Assembly (NCBI GenBank): GCA_035685445.1
Contig: DASSAK010000015.1
Coordinates: forward strand, 1 to 17,495
Reading direction: 5' to 3'
DNA from: DRGT01 sp035685445
GTDB lineage: Archaea; Thermoproteota; Nitrososphaeria; Nitrososphaerales; Nitrosopumilaceae
Length of the DNA: 17,495 nucleotides
Position 1 is the first letter of the stretch. The number at the start of each line of letters is the position of its first letter. Made by a program: the position numbers and the translations under genes. The notes below the pieces were generated by a model that worked only from the letters and a program-made list of their open reading frames with translations, had not been told where the DNA came from and ran no database searches. Below, in pieces: positions 1-7,059 of this stretch.

Positions 1-1116
1 ACTGTTTTTTCACAGAGTATAGTTGATGCAGGAAAAAATATTCAATCAAGTGGAGTCGATAAAAAAATTCAAGATCTTCAAGCTAGACTAGAAGAACAAT
101 CAAAGGCAATAAAAGAAGTTAAAGACAAATCTCAAAAAATATCATCAGTAGCCAAATCTCTATCTGAAATGACTTCGCAAGGCATTATGTCAATTGAAGA
201 TATAGCTGCCGCTACAATTTTAAAAAAATTAAATTCACAACTAATAAAAGAAAAAGGAATTTCATTTTTAAAAATTAATGATGAAAAAATAAAAATTGAT
301 CCCAAGGCATCACTACATAGTACGGCATCTATACTATATAATGAAGGAAAAAAACAATCGTCTGCTATTACATCAATTAAAAAACAAATTTTAAAAACAG
401 AAAAGGAAATTGAAAAATTAAAGAATCAATCAGAAAAAGTCAAAGATTCTGTAACATATTCACAGGTTAGGAAAAAAAATTGGTTTGAGAGATATCGTTG
501 GTTTTATACTTCTGATGGATTTTTGGCAATTGGGGGGCGTGATTCGTCATCTAATTCAGCAATTATAAGAAAACATCTTGAAAAAAATGACAAGGTTTTT
601 CATGCAGAAGTTTTTGGTTCGCCATTTTTTATTTTAAAAAATTCTAATGATGCAACGCCTGCTAGTATTAATGAGGTCGCAAATGCAACTGTTTGCTTTA
701 GTAGAGCTTGGCGAGAAGCGATGTATGGAATGAATGCTTATTGGGTTGAGCCAGAACAAGTGAAAAAAGCAGCTCCCAGTGGACAATATTTACCAAAGGG
801 TTCTTTTACTATTGATGGACAACGCAATTTTGTTAAAATTTCCTCGTTAAAACTTGCAATAGGACTCTTCAAACAAAATGAAAATTTTCTTATTACATGT
901 GGTCCAGTGGATCCTATAAAGAAAAATTGTGAATGCTATTCAATTATTGAACCATCAGGTTCTGAAGCAGCCGATGTGGCAAAAAAGATTAGAACTGAAT
1001 TTATAAAAATAAAAGGTGAAGTTATAAAAAACATCAGTATCGATGAATTTGTCAGAGTTTTACCTGCAGGGACAAGTCATATAATTAAGTCCGGTGTAGG
1101 AAATGCTTCAGAGTAA
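1..1116 (+). CDS. rqcH: RqcH/NFACT family protein, C-terminal part (5' end outside window)
   Basis: The reading frame is open from base 1, so this is the last 371 residues of a longer protein; the first ATG in the window (169) is internal and not the true start. The visible part has a charged helical, coiled-coil-like stretch (about residues 20-55 and 115-150), then an NFACT-R (DUF814) domain from about residue 158 with the WFERYRWFYTSDGFLAIGGRD segment and a following H-AEV-G-PF-ILKN strand pair. Family knowledge: archaeal and bacterial RqcH and eukaryotic Rqc2/NEMF bind 50S/60S subunits carrying stalled nascent chains and recruit tRNA for C-terminal tailing. The NFACT-N domain with its Asp-Arg motif and the HhH domain would lie upstream and cannot be checked. 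The stop lies 14 nt inside the next gene. The family call is firm; the tailing activity is inferred. Confidence 0.88.
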   Translation, partial: TVFSQSIVDAGKNIQSSGVDKKIQDLQARLEEQSKAIKEVKDKSQKISSVAKSLSEMTSQGIMSIEDIAAATILKKLNSQLIKEKGISFLKINDEKIKIDPKASLHSTASILYNEGKKQSSAITSIKKQILKTEKEIEKLKNQSEKVKDSVTYSQVRKKNWFERYRWFYTSDGFLAIGGRDSSSNSAIIRKHLEKNDKVFHAEVFGSPFFILKNSNDATPASINEVANATVCFSRAWREAMYGMNAYWVEPEQVKKAAPSGQYLPKGSFTIDGQRNFVKISSLKLAIGLFKQNENFLITCGPVDPIKKNCECYSIIEPSGSEAADVAKKIRTEFIKIKGEVIKNISIDEFVRVLPAGTSHIIKSGVGNASE

Positions 1117-1594
1117 TACAAAACCAGTTTTTCTAGTGGATGCGATGTTAGGAAATATTGCAAAAAAACTTCGCTTGTTAGGATATGATTCTGAATATTC
1201 CTCAGATTGTAACGATGATGATCTTATTTTAAGAGCAAAAAATGAAAACCGAGTACTACTAACGAAAGATGTATTGCTTCAAAAAAAGGCAAAAAAACAA
1301 TCAATTCCAGTTTTTTATGTTGAGAATAATACAGAATTAGAACAACTCGCCCAAATTTTTAGAAATTTAAGACTATCAAAAGTTACAATTTCTGGAAGTA
1401 CTTACAGATGTACGAATTGTAATGGAAAATTAGAAATTGTAGAAAAAAACAAGATCACGAATAAAGTTCCTGAAGGTGTTTTTGAAAAAATAGATAATTT
1501 TTGGAAATGTACAAATTGCAATAAAATCTATTGGGAGGGAACCCATATTGAAAGATTGCAAAAGTTTGTTGATGAATTAAATGAAAAATTATAA
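1103..1594 (+). CDS. Mut7-C family PIN-like RNase domain protein with zinc ribbon
   Basis: The 163-residue protein matches the Mut7-C architecture. Its N-terminal PIN-like half has an early acidic residue (D13, in the VDAMLGNIAKKLRLLGYD segment), an acidic cluster D38-D40, and L-TKD near 53-56. The C-terminal half is a zinc ribbon with CTNC at about 103-106 and again at 136-139. Mut7-C domains are predicted metal-dependent RNases; catalysis is inferred from the acidic residues. The ATG start overlaps rqcH by 14 nt, with a GGTG Shine-Dalgarno-like element at 1094-1097, so translation is probably coupled. The gene in turn overlaps the AMMECR1 gene by 14 nt. The neighbourhood suggests, without proving, a role in RNA or ribosome quality control. 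Confidence 0.85.
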   Translation: MLQSNTKPVFLVDAMLGNIAKKLRLLGYDSEYSSDCNDDDLILRAKNENRVLLTKDVLLQKKAKKQSIPVFYVENNTELEQLAQIFRNLRLSKVTISGSTYRCTNCNGKLEIVEKNKITNKVPEGVFEKIDNFWKCTNCNKIYWEGTHIERLQKFVDELNEKL

Positions 1595-2192
1595 TGATAT
1601 TTCAATTGAGGATGGAAAAACTCTTGTAAAAACTGCAAGATGTATTGTGTCAGAATATCTAAAAAATAATACAAAGGTTACTTTGGATAAAAAATTTGAA
1701 TCAAATTATTCCTTTAATTCTGGGGTATTTGTTACACTAAACAATCCTCTTGGATTAAGAGGATGCATTGGTTATCCTCTTCCTGATAGAAAATTGTTTG
1801 ATGCTCTAATAGATGCATCAATAGCAGCAGCTACTGAAGATCCTAGATTTCCACCAGTAAAAAAGGAGGAGCTTGATCAAATTACTTTTGAGGTTACCAT
1901 ACTAACACGACCAGAAAAAATTCAAGTTTCAGATCCAAAAGATTATCCATCAAAAATCAAAGTGGGCAGAGATGGCTTAATTATAAAGCATGGTTTTAAT
2001 TCAGGATTATTACTTCCACAAGTTCCTGTGGAATATAGCTGGACTGAGGAAGAATTTCTAGGACATACTTGTGAAAAAGCAAATCTTCCATGGGATTGCT
2101 GGAAAGATAAAGAAACACAAATCCAAAAGTTTCAGGGAATTATGTTTAAAGAGGAATCTCCTAATGGAAATGTGATTAAAGAGAAACTCTAG
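1581..2192 (+). CDS. AMMECR1 domain protein
   Basis: The 203-residue length is typical of archaeal AMMECR1 proteins. The signature LRGCIGY is at about residues 59-65, followed by the AAATEDPRFPPV segment and later an LPQVPVE-W segment, all family hallmarks. The biochemical function of AMMECR1 is not established; in many archaea and bacteria it is fused to, or neighbours, a MEMO-type protein or a radical SAM protein, neither of which is in this window. The ATG start overlaps the upstream RNase-like gene by 14 nt, making a three-gene overlapping run with rqcH. Its stop codon overlaps the stop of the convergent aconitase-X small-subunit gene. Confidence 0.92.
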   Translation: MKNYNDISIEDGKTLVKTARCIVSEYLKNNTKVTLDKKFESNYSFNSGVFVTLNNPLGLRGCIGYPLPDRKLFDALIDASIAAATEDPRFPPVKKEELDQITFEVTILTRPEKIQVSDPKDYPSKIKVGRDGLIIKHGFNSGLLLPQVPVEYSWTEEEFLGHTCEKANLPWDCWKDKETQIQKFQGIMFKEESPNGNVIKEKL

Positions 2193-2563
2193 CTAGAGTC
2201 TGTATCTATTTCAAAATTTTTACCATTTTCAAATGAATCAAACTCTTCTTTTGAGACAATCACTAATGGAATATTTGCCAAAGCACAACCAGAGGCAGTA
2301 GTAAGATCGGCCTTTTGACATATCATTGCATGAGGGGCAGAGTTGTTTGATTTGAGAGAATAGATAGTATATGCACCAACACTGCTTCCAATTCCATGTG
2401 GAAAAATCAAAATCTTATCCTTGATTGATTGTTGATAAAGATCATGGTTTTCATCCCTTATGAGCCCAGTTTTTTTATCAACTGCGCCTAGAAAATTGAT
2501 CGGGTTATTTGATTTCATGATTATGCCTCTTGCTTTTCCTTTTACAATTGTTTTTAGGTTCAT
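2189..2563 (-). CDS. Phosphomevalonate dehydratase small subunit (aconitase X swivel domain, DUF126)
   Basis: The 124-residue protein is the swivel domain of aconitase X, encoded separately as in most archaea. The motif GIGSSVGAY at about 57-65 holds the conserved serine pair, and the KADLTTASGCALANIP segment follows at 84-99. Family knowledge: with the large subunit it forms the enzyme that dehydrates (R)-mevalonate 5-phosphate to trans-anhydromevalonate 5-phosphate in the archaeal mevalonate pathway, shown in Aeropyrum pernix. The ATG overlaps the large-subunit stop in an ATGA arrangement, and an AGAGGA Shine-Dalgarno-like element lies just upstream inside that gene, so 1:1 coupled synthesis is likely. 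The substrate in this organism is inferred. Confidence 0.9.
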   Translation of the reverse strand: MNLKTIVKGKARGIIMKSNNPINFLGAVDKKTGLIRDENHDLYQQSIKDKILIFPHGIGSSVGAYTIYSLKSNNSAPHAMICQKADLTTASGCALANIPLVIVSKEEFDSFENGKNFEIDTDSS

Positions 2564-3711
2564 TTTGTTTCCTCTTGAATAATTTTAGAGAGAGGTTTTA
2601 GATTAACGCCAACACCATTAGAATTTTTCAGATAGTATGCTCCTTTGATGCTATTTGTTGTAACAGAGTCAACATTTTTTTTGTCAATTAGTGGAGTTAA
2701 ACAAGTACAACAGTCAGATAAAATTTCACACCCTGCTCTTTCAATTTCATTTGTATAGCCTAATTTTCTTGCTTGATTTTGTACAGCTCTTGGACAAAAA
2801 ACCATGCATCTTTTTTTGAATGATTTATTTTTCAACATTGATGATAAATCTGAAATCTCTTCTAGTCCCAATTGAGGACTTCCTAATGTAATCAAATCGC
2901 CATTATCAGCTGTGTTTAGCTCGTCATGTATCTTTTGCATTTCTTTTTCATCAAAATCAACTTTTTCAGATGTCTCTTCTTCACTTAAAACAAATTTACC
3001 ACATGTCCCAGATGTTCCCATTCCTCCACAAAGAGATTTACAGCTTCTTTTATCAAGTTCCTTTACACCAGAAATTGAAACAGAGCTATCAGCAACTTTT
3101 CCAGCAAAAAATCCTAGTAAACCAAAAGTAAGTTCGTTTGGTTGTTGAATTTTCATTCTTATTGTGAGATTAGGTACATCATCTTTTCTCAAATCAGAAT
3201 AAGGGCTTTTACCAGTTAATGCACTAGCTAATGCACTAAATGCGCTTTCTTTGTTTGTTTTAAGATGACCAATTGAATTTGCATATATTGCAGCATTACT
3301 TTCAGCAAACGAAACTTGAGTTCCTTTGTCAGGAAGAGCATAAATTTCATAGGGAATACAAGAAAATGATGGAGTTACACCCATTCTTTCGTAAGATTCT
3401 CTTATACTTTGTTGTTTTTCAATAAAATTTTGATCTAAATTATAGTTTGATACACTATCGATGTCAAAACCCATGGGATTTAAGGTAGTTTTTACAGCAA
3501 CTTTTGCATCGTTACTAATTTTTGAAAGAAATTCTTCTCCCGCATCCCCAATTGTATTATAATTTACACCTGATAGATGAGCCCAACTTATCGGAACTAG
3601 TCTATCAGCGTTAATGGCTTCTCCAGTTGCAACAAGAATCCTATATGCTAGTTCAAAGGTTTCACCTTTTTCTCCTTTTAGAGCGGCTCCTTCATCTTTT
3701 GTTAACTCCAT
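2560..3711 (-). CDS. Phosphomevalonate dehydratase large subunit (aconitase X catalytic domain)
   Basis: This is the catalytic aconitase-X (DUF521) protein. Visible hallmarks are the N-terminal LTKDEGAALKGEKGE segment, an HLSGVNY segment near 46-52, cysteines that are candidates for the iron-sulfur cluster in SFSCIPY (near 119), VFCPRA (near 307) and DCCTCL (near 335), and the C-terminal NSIKGAYYL motif. It pairs with the small subunit downstream to make anhydromevalonate phosphate for isoprenoid lipid synthesis. A GTG lies one codon upstream at 3714, but ATG at 3711 is preferred because it sits 26 nt from the TATA box at 3733-3740, giving 383 residues and a leaderless mRNA. Decarboxylase and isopentenyl phosphate kinase genes, needed for the rest of the pathway, are not in the window. 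Confidence 0.9.
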   Translation of the reverse strand: MELTKDEGAALKGEKGETFELAYRILVATGEAINADRLVPISWAHLSGVNYNTIGDAGEEFLSKISNDAKVAVKTTLNPMGFDIDSVSNYNLDQNFIEKQQSIRESYERMGVTPSFSCIPYEIYALPDKGTQVSFAESNAAIYANSIGHLKTNKESAFSALASALTGKSPYSDLRKDDVPNLTIRMKIQQPNELTFGLLGFFAGKVADSSVSISGVKELDKRSCKSLCGGMGTSGTCGKFVLSEEETSEKVDFDEKEMQKIHDELNTADNGDLITLGSPQLGLEEISDLSSMLKNKSFKKRCMVFCPRAVQNQARKLGYTNEIERAGCEILSDCCTCLTPLIDKKNVDSVTTNSIKGAYYLKNSNGVGVNLKPLSKIIQEETK

Positions 3712-3732
3712 CACTCAAATTCATTCATGACA

Positions 3733-3740
3733 GATATAAT
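3733..3740. promoter_or_regulatory. Probable shared TATA box for acnX (-) and nth (+)
   Basis: The sequence gatataat reads as a TATA box on both strands. Its centre is about 26 nt from the acnX ATG (3711, - strand) and about 27 nt from the nth ATG (3764, + strand), the spacing expected for leaderless archaeal transcripts. No second TATA-like element fits either gene in the 52-nt gap. Confidence 0.6.
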
Positions 3741-3763
3741 ACTTGTACGAACAATGTCATAAT

Positions 3764-4420
3764 ATGAAAGAAATTCTTCAAGGAATGATTACTACAATGA
3801 ATGCTGTCAAACCGCCTAGAATGACAGCATTACGTGAATTACATGAAGCTGAAACAGGGGGACCATTCAGTATATTGATTGGAACAATTCTTTCTGCACG
3901 AACAAAAGACGAAAATACTACTAAAGTAGTAAAAAAATTATTTTCAAGATATAAAACTGTAAAAGCTCTTGCAAACGCTAAAGTTAAAGATGTAGAAAAG
4001 ATTATCAAATCAATTGGATTTTACCATGTTAAAGCTAGACGAATAGTTGAAGTTGCATCAATAATAAATTTACAATACAAAGATAAAGTGCCTAGAGATT
4101 TTGAAAAACTAGTTAATCTTCCCGGTGTAGGAAGAAAAACTGCAAATTGTGTTCTAGTATATGCTTTTGATGAGCCTGCAATTCCAGTTGATGTTCACGT
4201 ACATAGAATTTCAAATAGATTGGGATTGGTGAAAACAAAAACTCCAGAAGAAACTGAAATGGAATTGATGAAAAAAATACCAAAGAAATATTGGCTTGAA
4301 ATAAATGATACGTTTGTTATGTATGGTCAAAATATCTGTAAACCAATTTCACCAATGTGTAATGTTTGTAAAATTAAAAGAAAGTGTAGTTATTACAAAT
4401 CTAAGAAGAGCGTTTCTTAG
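3764..4420 (+). CDS. nth: Endonuclease III (DNA glycosylase/AP lyase)
   Basis: The 218-residue protein has the helix-hairpin-helix LPGVGRKTA with the catalytic lysine at about 125, the catalytic aspartate in PVDVHVHR at about 143, and a C-terminal 4Fe-4S motif with C-x6-C-x2-C-x5-C spacing (about 192-208). This is the full active-site set of endonuclease III, which removes oxidised pyrimidines and nicks abasic sites in base-excision repair. The frame extends upstream to a TTG at 3743, but ATG 3764 is chosen because it lies 27 nt from the TATA box at 3733-3740 and gives a length close to E. coli Nth (211 residues). The last 20 bases overlap the convergent gene on the other strand. Confidence 0.95.
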   Translation: MKEILQGMITTMNAVKPPRMTALRELHEAETGGPFSILIGTILSARTKDENTTKVVKKLFSRYKTVKALANAKVKDVEKIIKSIGFYHVKARRIVEVASIINLQYKDKVPRDFEKLVNLPGVGRKTANCVLVYAFDEPAIPVDVHVHRISNRLGLVKTKTPEETEMELMKKIPKKYWLEINDTFVMYGQNICKPISPMCNVCKIKRKCSYYKSKKSVS

Positions 4421-5084
4421 TTAAAAACAAAATTGCAGCAATAATTCCAACTCCTGCAGTTACGTAAAATGGAAAAAGATGTAGGGGGTTTTGAGCAGGA
4501 TCACCTGAAAGAAATTCCATCTTTAAGCTTCCAGAAGTAGTAGCAGGGGGATCAGTTGAAGATTCCATTCCATGAACAGAGTAAGAGCTAATAGCAAAAT
4601 CATCAACATCTAGATTTGAAACAACAATTCGAAGTCCGTTGTTAACAGTAAGGCCTGCTTGATCAGTGTATGAAATGATAGACTTTGCGTTAGGAGCCCA
4701 TCCCCTTTCTGTCACAGTATGTACAGGTACATAACCCATTTCTGGAAGTTGAACTGCAATCCAAAATTTGTGATCTGGTGGACTGCCCATCCCAATTTCT
4801 ATGAATTTGTCTTCAATTTCTGCATCATAGAAACGTAAAACTGCATTTCCATTAGGATTACCATATAGTAAATTATTATCAATTGTAACTTGCCAGCTAA
4901 TATCATGAATATTTTCTAGAGGAATAGGTGATGCATCTCTAGCGACTATATTAAAATCATAATATGGAACCTCTTCTGTATGAATTATTAATGAAGGATT
5001 TTTTTGATCCTGTGCATAGACGGGATTAAGAAAAATAACTGCAAAAACTATTAGCAATAAATAATATTTCACAAGTTTTTTCAT
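4401..5084 (-). CDS. Secreted or surface-anchored hypothetical protein
   Basis: The function is not recognised. The 227-residue protein starts with MKKLVKYY and a hydrophobic stretch ending near PVYAQ, a clear signal peptide with likely cleavage around residue 24. A beta-rich, acidic ectodomain follows, and one hydrophobic segment near 203-221 ends in KKRSS, so the protein is probably a type I membrane protein exposed outside the cell. It begins 18 nt after the sat stop, and no TATA box is seen at the expected distance, so it may be cotranscribed with cysH-sat. Any link to sulfur metabolism rests only on position. The gene ends 20 bases inside the convergent nth gene. Confidence 0.8.
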   Translation of the reverse strand: MKKLVKYYLLLIVFAVIFLNPVYAQDQKNPSLIIHTEEVPYYDFNIVARDASPIPLENIHDISWQVTIDNNLLYGNPNGNAVLRFYDAEIEDKFIEIGMGSPPDHKFWIAVQLPEMGYVPVHTVTERGWAPNAKSIISYTDQAGLTVNNGLRIVVSNLDVDDFAISSYSVHGMESSTDPPATTSGSLKMEFLSGDPAQNPLHLFPFYVTAGVGIIAAILFLTKKRSS

Positions 5085-5102
5085 TTTGGTGAGAATAAAT
5101 AC

Positions 5103-6248
5103 CTAGTCAACAAAAGGCTTCTTGTAACCAAGAATTATTTTAGAAACTTCAGGTCTCAATATAAATTCTGATGGTGCTTTACCTTCTTGAATCATTTCTC
5201 GAAGTTTTGTTCCACTAATTTGTTCTCTAGATTCAACATCATGTGGGCATGCTTTTTGGTTTGTGAATGTAAGACATTTTTTACAATAAAAAAATGCAGG
5301 AAAGAAAATTGGAGTGATTTCTAAGTCTGGATAATCATCAAAAATTTTGTGAGCTGCAAATGGATCATAATAGTTTCCAACACCAGCATGATCTCGACCT
5401 ATAATGATATGAGTACATCCATAATTTTGCCTCATAATAGCGTGATGGATTGCTTCTTTTGGTCCAGCATATTTCATTTCTGTGTGAAGTGTAGCAAGTT
5501 TACATCTATTTTGTGGATAATAATGTTCGATTAATGTCTCGTAGCACTTTACTATCACTTCATCAACAAAGTCCCCAGACTTTTTCTTTCCAATTAATGG
5601 ATTAACAAATACACCATCTCTTGTAGTAATAGCAGTTTTTTGAAGCATTTCATGAGCTACATGTGGTGGATTTCTGGTTTGAAAGGCAACAATTGTCTTC
5701 CAGCCCGCCTCTTGGAAAATTTTTCTGGTTTGTTCAGGTGTTAGCCTAAATTTTCGAATTTCTGTTTCTTTTGGCCTTTGAATGAAATCAATTTTGCCTC
5801 CCACTAAGACGTTTTTTAGAGATTTAGTTTTGGCTACGCCAGGATGTTTAACATCAGTGGTACCATAAACTCCCTTTGCCATTTTTTCTTTATCAAAAGA
5901 AAATGTTTCTTCCACATAGAGGATTGCTACGCCTATTCCTTCAGGATTTTTTAAAAGTACATCACCCGCTTCTTTGATTTTTTTTCCAGTTTTTTCATCA
6001 ACATCTAATATGGTAGGCATAGTCCATGCGACATCATTTTCAAGTCTTCCTTTAGAAATTACTCGCTCAAAGTCTTGTTGTCCTAAGAAACCCTCAAGTG
6101 GACTAAAAATTCCATCAGAAATGTTTTCAACATCATTTGCTAAATCTTCAGAAATAGTAATTGAGAACAACCCAGATGGATCTTTTTTTGTTAAACGATT
6201 TACTAGCTTACCGCCATGTGGTTTTATTCCTACAATGTTTTCTGCCAA
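5103..6248 (-). CDS. sat: Sulfate adenylyltransferase (ATP sulfurylase)
   Basis: The 381-residue protein is a complete single-domain ATP sulfurylase. It has the ATP/sulfate-binding motif QTRNPPH at 190-196, GRDHAGVG at 284-291, a zinc-type cysteine set (C322, C325, C334, then H336) as in archaeal and bacterial homologues, and the C-terminal SGTKLREM motif near 346-352. It activates sulfate to APS. No APS kinase domain is attached. The start is TTG: there is no ATG in frame between the preceding stop and the conserved region. A GGTGA ribosome-binding site lies 9 nt upstream, inside the end of cysH, and cysH stops 5 nt before it. The cysH-sat order gives APS synthesis and reduction from one transcript. 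Confidence 0.95.
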   Translation of the reverse strand: MAENIVGIKPHGGKLVNRLTKKDPSGLFSITISEDLANDVENISDGIFSPLEGFLGQQDFERVISKGRLENDVAWTMPTILDVDEKTGKKIKEAGDVLLKNPEGIGVAILYVEETFSFDKEKMAKGVYGTTDVKHPGVAKTKSLKNVLVGGKIDFIQRPKETEIRKFRLTPEQTRKIFQEAGWKTIVAFQTRNPPHVAHEMLQKTAITTRDGVFVNPLIGKKKSGDFVDEVIVKCYETLIEHYYPQNRCKLATLHTEMKYAGPKEAIHHAIMRQNYGCTHIIIGRDHAGVGNYYDPFAAHKIFDDYPDLEITPIFFPAFFYCKKCLTFTNQKACPHDVESREQISGTKLREMIQEGKAPSEFILRPEVSKIILGYKKPFVD

Positions 6249-6253
6249 AGTTC

Positions 6254-6973
6254 TTATTCACCGTTATCCATGTGAAGACCACATTCTTTATGTTCCTTTG
6301 ATTCCCACCACCAACGACCAGCCCTTAGATCTTCACCTTCTTTAATTGCTCTAGTACACGGCTCACAACCAATACTTGGATAACCTTTGTCGAGTAATTT
6401 ATGATATGGAACGTTGTTCTTTTTTATGTAATCCCAAACTTGTTCCCATGTCCAATCAATCAATGGATTAATTTTTACTATACCATCATATTTTTCATCA
6501 ATTTCTAACATTTTTGAATCTTTTCTAATTGAAGTTTGATCACGCCTTATTCCAGAAATCCAACCATCTAAATTTTTTAGCATTCGTCTTAGCGGGTGAA
6601 CTTTACGAATTCCACAACAGAGATGTCTATTTTCAACACTTTCATAGAAAAGATTAATTCCTTTAGTTCGAACCATTTCTTCGACTTCTTGAGCGTCGGG
6701 AAATAATACTTCAAAGTTAATATTGTATTTTTTTGAAAGTTCATCCATAATATCATAGGTTTCTTCGTTTAATCTTCCTGTATCAAGAGTAAAGAATCGT
6801 GACTTCGGATTTATTTTTACCATCATATCAATGATAACAGAATCTTCAGCTCCAAAACTTGAGGCTTTTGCAACTCGCGGGTGAAGATTATCTAATGCCC
6901 ATTTTAGAGCATCTTGAGGTGTTTTTAGTGTAGGATTTATTTTGTCTAATTCTGTCTGACTGAATTTTCCCAT
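6254..6973 (-). CDS. cysH: Assimilatory APS/PAPS reductase with 4Fe-4S-type cysteines
   Basis: From ATG 6973 the protein has 239 residues. It shows the nucleotide-binding SSFGAED motif near 38-44, TLDTGRL, the cysteine pair CC at 119-120 and CEPC at 203-206 (the set that binds a 4Fe-4S cluster in the APS-reducing branch), and the active-site ECGLH near 230-234. The cluster cysteines argue for APS rather than PAPS as substrate, in line with no APS kinase being seen; this is inference. The frame runs on to an ATG at 7018, but those extra 15 residues (hydrophobic, unlike the family) lie over a TATA box placed 25-26 nt before ATG 6973, so the shorter start is chosen. It is the first gene of the cysH-sat operon. 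Confidence 0.92.
   Translation of the reverse strand: MGKFSQTELDKINPTLKTPQDALKWALDNLHPRVAKASSFGAEDSVIIDMMVKINPKSRFFTLDTGRLNEETYDIMDELSKKYNINFEVLFPDAQEVEEMVRTKGINLFYESVENRHLCCGIRKVHPLRRMLKNLDGWISGIRRDQTSIRKDSKMLEIDEKYDGIVKINPLIDWTWEQVWDYIKKNNVPYHKLLDKGYPSIGCEPCTRAIKEGEDLRAGRWWWESKEHKECGLHMDNGE
6258..6262 (-). promoter_or_regulatory. Ribosome-binding site of sat
   Basis: On the - strand the bases read GGTGA, complementary to the archaeal 16S rRNA 3' end. They sit 9 nt before the TTG start of sat and within the last codons of cysH. This supports the TTG start and an operon-internal initiation. Confidence 0.55.
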
Positions 6974-6994
6974 GGTAAAATTTGCTTCTGGTAG

Positions 6995-7002
6995 TTTTAT
7001 AA
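6995..7002 (-). promoter_or_regulatory. TATA box of cysH
   Basis: On the - strand the bases read TTATAAAA, centred about 25-26 nt upstream of ATG 6973. This fits a leaderless cysH transcript and argues against the upstream ATG at 7018. Confidence 0.6.
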
Positions 7003-7030
7003 TGATTACGAGATGCATTTTTGTTCAAAA

Positions 7031-7038
7031 TTATAAAC
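7031..7038 (+). promoter_or_regulatory. TATA box of the ThiI-like gene
   Basis: The sequence ttataaac is centred about 26 nt before the ATG at 7060, as expected for a leaderless mRNA. It is distinct from the cysH TATA box on the other strand. Confidence 0.6.
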
Positions 7039-7059
7039 AGCTTAGAATAATGAACAAAA

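Noticed and set aside
169..171. ATG 169 as the start of the first gene
   Set aside because: The frame is open to base 1 with NFACT-like helical sequence upstream, so this methionine is internal.
3743..3763. TTG start for nth, adding seven residues
   Set aside because: The TATA box at 3733-3740 would be almost on top of that start; ATG 3764 has the expected 27-nt spacing.
5974..6345. 123-residue + strand frame opposite sat and cysH
   Set aside because: It is antisense to conserved sat codons, with no promoter or motif.
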